From contig SCFE01000034.1 of assembly GCA_004352715.1 (NCBI GenBank), positions 1,019,184 to 1,083,183 on the forward strand: a stretch of 64,000 nt of DNA, read 5' to 3'. Shown here piece after piece: positions 60,154-64,000 of this stretch (position 1 is the stretch's first letter; each line of letters opens with the position of its first letter). The position numbers and the translations under genes were made by a program. The stretch comes from Hofstenia miamia (taxonomy: Eukaryota > Xenacoelomorpha > Acoela). The notes beneath the pieces were generated by a model, which ran no database searches, had not been told where the DNA came from, and saw nothing but the letters and a program-made list of their open reading frames with translations.

Positions 60154-60884
60154 NNNNNNNNNNNNNNNNNNNNNNNNNNNNNNNNNNNNNNNNNNNNNNN
60201 NNNNNNNNNNNNNNNNNNNNNNNNNNNNNNNNNNNNNNNNNNNNNNNNNNNNNNNNNNNNNNNNNNNNNNNNNNNNNNNNNNNNNNNNNNNNNNNNNNNN
60301 NNNNNNNNNNNNNNNNNNNNNNNNNNNNNNNNNNNNNNNNNNNNNNNNNNNNNNNNNNNNNNNNNNNNNNNNNNNNNNNNNNNNNNNNNNNNNNNNNNNN
60401 NNNNNNNNNNNNNNNNNNNNNNNNNNNNNNNNNNNNNNNNNNNNNNNNNNNNNNNNNNNNNNNNNNNNNNNNNNNNNNNNNNNNNNNNNNNNNNNNNNNN
60501 NNNNNNNNNNNNNNNNNNNNNNNNNNNNNNNNNNNNNNNNNNNNNNNNNNNNNNNNNNNNNNNNNNNNNNNNNNNNNNNNNNNNNNNNNNNNNNNNNNNN
60601 NNNNNNNNNNNNNNNNNNNNNNNNNNNNNNNNNNNNNNNNNNNNNNNNNNNNNNNNNNNNNNNNNNNNNNNNNNNNNNNNNNNNNNNNNNNNNNNNNNNN
60701 NNNNNNNNNNNNNNNNNNNNNNNNNNNNNNNNNNNNNNNNNNNNNNNNNNNNNNNNNNNNNNNNNNNNNNNNNNNNNNNNNNNNNNNNNNNNNNNNNNNN
60801 NNNNNNNNNNNNNNNNNNNNNNNNNNNNNNNNNNNNNNNNNNNNNNNNNNNNNNNNNNNNNNNNNNNNNNNNNNNNNNNNNNNN
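60154..60884. other. Assembly gap of 731 N in a (TA)n tract
   Basis: Flanked by TA-rich sequence at 60122-60153 and 60885-60910; another (TA)n lies at about 61014-61044. Confidence 0.95.
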
Positions 60885-61013
60885 ATATATATATATATAT
60901 TATATATATTTAAGATTTACAATGCATATGCTTCAAGGATTTATACTAACTGTAGATTTCTACTACCAGTAATTTTTCGTAATCTAATTAATATTTCTTT
61001 AGTTATTTTAATG

Positions 61014-61044
<31 letters not shown>

Positions 61045-61369
61045 TGCGGGAAATTAATGTGTACTGTTTTACACATATGATGTTTCAAATAATGACAATA
61101 TGCGTACATTTTTTAGTTTATCATCTAAACTAATGCTTTATAGTGCTTCAAACTAATAGAAAACAAAGAAGATCTTTATTATGAGCAGTTATATAACTCT
61201 TCCAATTTCAAAATAGAAGATTGTGATGTCATTTCAAATATAGAATTGGATATTGAGCAATTTTCAAATGATTCATACACTTGTGTCATTAATGACGATG
61301 TAATGTCCCGAATGCAACTATTTGAGATGATTTTATTACAGTGACAAATCACAGTATTTTCTCCTCAAA

Positions 61370-61517
61370 GGCCGCGCGCAAACGATACAACTTTCGTTGC
61401 TAAACCAATTAAAATAAGAAACCACGTTGGAGGAATTTAAATTACTTCAAAATTATCCAATCATATTGCTCGATATAATTGGTTTAGCAACAAAAGTTGC
61501 ATCGTTTGCGTCCTACC
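61370..61517. mobile_element. Short inverted-repeat element (MITE-like)
   Basis: cgcaaacgatacaactttcg then ttgctaaaccaatta (61377-61411) is the inverse of aattggtttagcaac then aaaagttgcatcgtttgcg (61477-61510), with two mismatches. Outer bases GGCCGCG and CCTACC may extend the ends. The loop is about 65 bases and no coding is possible. I see no clear target duplication. Confidence 0.8.
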
Positions 61518-64000
61518 TAAAACATTTGTGATGAACTGTTGAAAAGAAATACTACAACTGTAGAATATGTTTGTGCTATTTAAAGAGAAATCTCAGATTC
61601 ACTAAAAAATACTAAAAATTTGAAATTTTGTGATTGTAACTTTGTGTTAACAAAAACATCAATAATTTCTTCATATAAATCCAAGGAAAAAAGAATTTTT
61701 CTGTTCTCATCACTGCATTTTGAGTTAGAAATCACTGAAAGTGATTCAGGAAAGTCATATAGTAATAAATTATTATGATTTCACACATGGAAGGTGAATA
61801 CTGCTGAAAAATATTGAGAAGAGTCTTAATGAAAGAGGCCTCATTTAGATAGTCTTTGGAAGTGTTTTTGCTTGACATTCTTCGTTCGAATGTATACATA
61901 CTTAACAAAGATTTAGATATTGGGTGTAGTAATAGAAGAAAGACATTGATTTTAGTTTTTGAAAATTTATGCAAACCAAGATTACTAAAAAGACTAAAGA
62001 ATTATATTGCTCTAGGAAGTACATCAAATACTAATATACTGCCTGTTAAGAACAGCACCTATAATATAACCTGTAATTGCTTTTTTAACTGTAGTAGGTC
62101 CATATGCAAAAGTTTCTCTATGCAAATCAATAAGATGAGCTGGGCCAGATCAAAAAGATATGCATGCGGGCTGTGGCCTCGGCCTGGTTAAAATTAAATG
62201 AAATGCGGGATGAAGAGACTTGCCATCATCTTTAGCTAATATTACAAAACAACATACTTTAAATAATTTCCATATATTTTGTCAGTTCGTTGTGCAGCAA
62301 TATTCAACAAACTGTTTCGGGCTCTTAGTATTAATTTCTTATTGTTCGATACACATTCTATTTTTCTAGTATTTTTTCTTGTTTTTGGTAACCTACTGAC
62401 TATATTATTGAAATACAAATTTCAGACCAAGATAGAGTAAACACAGTTTATGGACCGAGCTGGGCAATTTCGTGAAACATATCCGTAAGCTCATATATAC
62501 ATTTATCCCGATTAGGCAATTAGTACAATGAAGCTAAATAACATTATTAAGCTATTTCTACTCCTGATATTAATTATAAAATTTAAAAGTACTGAATAAC
62601 ATTTATGATTTTAGTTACTATAAAAAATTTCTGAGACCCGGATTAGACAGATTGCTTGTAAATATCAATCCCGATGATTTAAATATATGGCTTCGCTAAA
62701 AAGTAGTGGACTTTTATACTTTAATTAATCCGGATTAGAGAGCTTGGATAGCATAGAGTCAATGGTATTGCTAAATCATTGATTTCAAATTTGTTGATTT
62801 TATTATCATTTTATAGTAAAAACTATTAATAGATTATTTTAGTATAAAAAATAGTGGTTGTTTTGGTTAATGCTAATACAGATGCCATCTTTTGACTGAA
62901 AAATGAACATTAGAGTAATCTCTAGATTATGCTTGATAACTAGTGTTGCAACTAGCTTGCAATTTATAACAATCACAGTCAGAGAATATATATAAGCATT
63001 TGCATATTAAAATATTCTTCATGCTCCTCAAAAATTAAACGAAGTTAATCTAAATTAATATTTTTTGTTTATTTGCTTGTTATATACATGTAATCATAAT
63101 TTTTCTAGTCAAATTTTCACAAATGTTCAAACGATACGTAAATTTTTTTACCATATGTATTAAAATAAAGAGCAAACAATTCGTGCTCATAAAGATTAAA
63201 TTTGTTTAAGTCTCTTTAATTATTTTAAAAGCATTATCATAGTTTGTTTATTTTCAATTTTTGCCTCAAATATTTACATTTTCAATTATTGACTTGCTAA
63301 TTTCATTAAAATAAACAACAAATTGGGGAAAACTTTCAAAACTAAATTGAGTATTAGGTGCATATCAAAGTTTGGTCCCCGGTTCAAGTTTCTTACTCTA
63401 CTATCTTCAAAGAATTTTTAATAAATAAATGTATTTTACAATTTTTGTGTTACTTACCTCAACATCATCACCCTTGCCATTATTTCGCACATACATTTCC
63501 AATAATATAGACTCAGTTACGAACACTTTTCAAGCGGCGTTGAAACATTTGCATTTGGAATTCAAATTTGTAATTTCTATAAAAATATTGCTACTTGATT
63601 TATTATGAAAATTAATAGCTTTCGTTTTTCATTTTGGTCTAACTTGGTTGAAATCTTTAGGCTTTGGAATAATTAACTTATAAAAAACATAGGCACAAAA
63701 ACGCATACAAATGATTTATTGCAGATAATGAAAAGGCATTGAATTTTTGGGCGTTCCGATTCCAGCTACATTTGGATTAAAACTTTGTGAATTTTCAATA
63801 TTTCTATGGCTCCTCTAGTAATAATTTTCTCTTTAAATTATTAATAGTGTCACGCCAACGCATGCTAATGCCCTTATTGGTTATACTTTAACTGAGGGAT
63901 TGCATTGTCAAGAATTTCAAACTTTTCTTTTCAACAGTTTCTCTGGCCATCATTGTATTGCATGTATCTAACCAACCCACTATTACCACTCAAAGAAAAC
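61518..64000. other. No supported gene
   Basis: A few hydrophilic readings (for example SSYKSKEKRIFLFSSLHFEL near 61670-61730) hint at an old coding relic around 61540-61760, but stops interrupt it and no family is recognised. The remainder is AT-rich and without features. Confidence 0.45.

Overview
The window is AT-rich eukaryotic DNA, most likely from an invertebrate. The reasons are long stretches without genes, an intronless rhodopsin-type receptor gene, (TA)n microsatellites and a dense set of decayed transposable elements. Nothing looks bacterial: there are no operons of intact genes, no CRISPR and no tRNA or rRNA that I could recognise. I cannot name the species. Five runs of N interrupt the sequence, and each one sits in a (TA)n tract.

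The main object is one old, broken Polinton/Maverick-type (adintovirus-like) endogenous DNA virus at about 6814-21300. It has diverged terminal inverted repeats of about 270 bp. The left half is read on the minus strand: phospholipase A2-like protein, retrovirus-type integrase with chromodomain, then protein-primed family B DNA polymerase. The right half is read on the plus strand: packaging ATPase, coiled-coil protein, a minor virion protein, major capsid protein, a small basic hydrophobic virion peptide, adenovirus-type cysteine protease, a fibre-like protein and a last unknown protein. Almost every gene carries frameshifts or stops. A recurring A-tract/T-tract/CCTTATA block lies just upstream of several rightward start codons and looks like a viral promoter. 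Three spaced 17-bp palindromes lie inside the left end. A 534-bp tandem duplication splits the polymerase gene.

The right flank (21301-22002) holds a retrotransposon gag fragment cut exactly at the Polinton end. From 22.6 to 27.6 kb there is a nest. A non-LTR retrotransposon (LINE) tail appears to be split by a hAT-type element (23089-27225), which contains a Penelope-like retroelement (reverse transcriptase plus GIY-YIG, with a possible hammerhead-like 3' motif) and a 0.9-kb tandem duplication. A second copy of the same hAT family at 55682-56947 has a perfect 8-bp target duplication. Another decayed DNA transposon lies at 29115-30627.

The only convincing host gene is a 318-residue G-protein-coupled receptor at 36517-37473 on the minus strand. 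A nearly intact hAT-like transposase gene (45378 down to an N gap) faces a decayed relative across a palindromic (TA)n junction. At 49838-50571 sits a GC-rich element with 12-bp inverted ends and a perfect 10-bp target duplication and no recognisable protein. A Tc1/mariner transposase relic (59250-59830), a short inverted-repeat element (61370-61517) and several dispersed repeats complete the window. The rest shows no supported genes.
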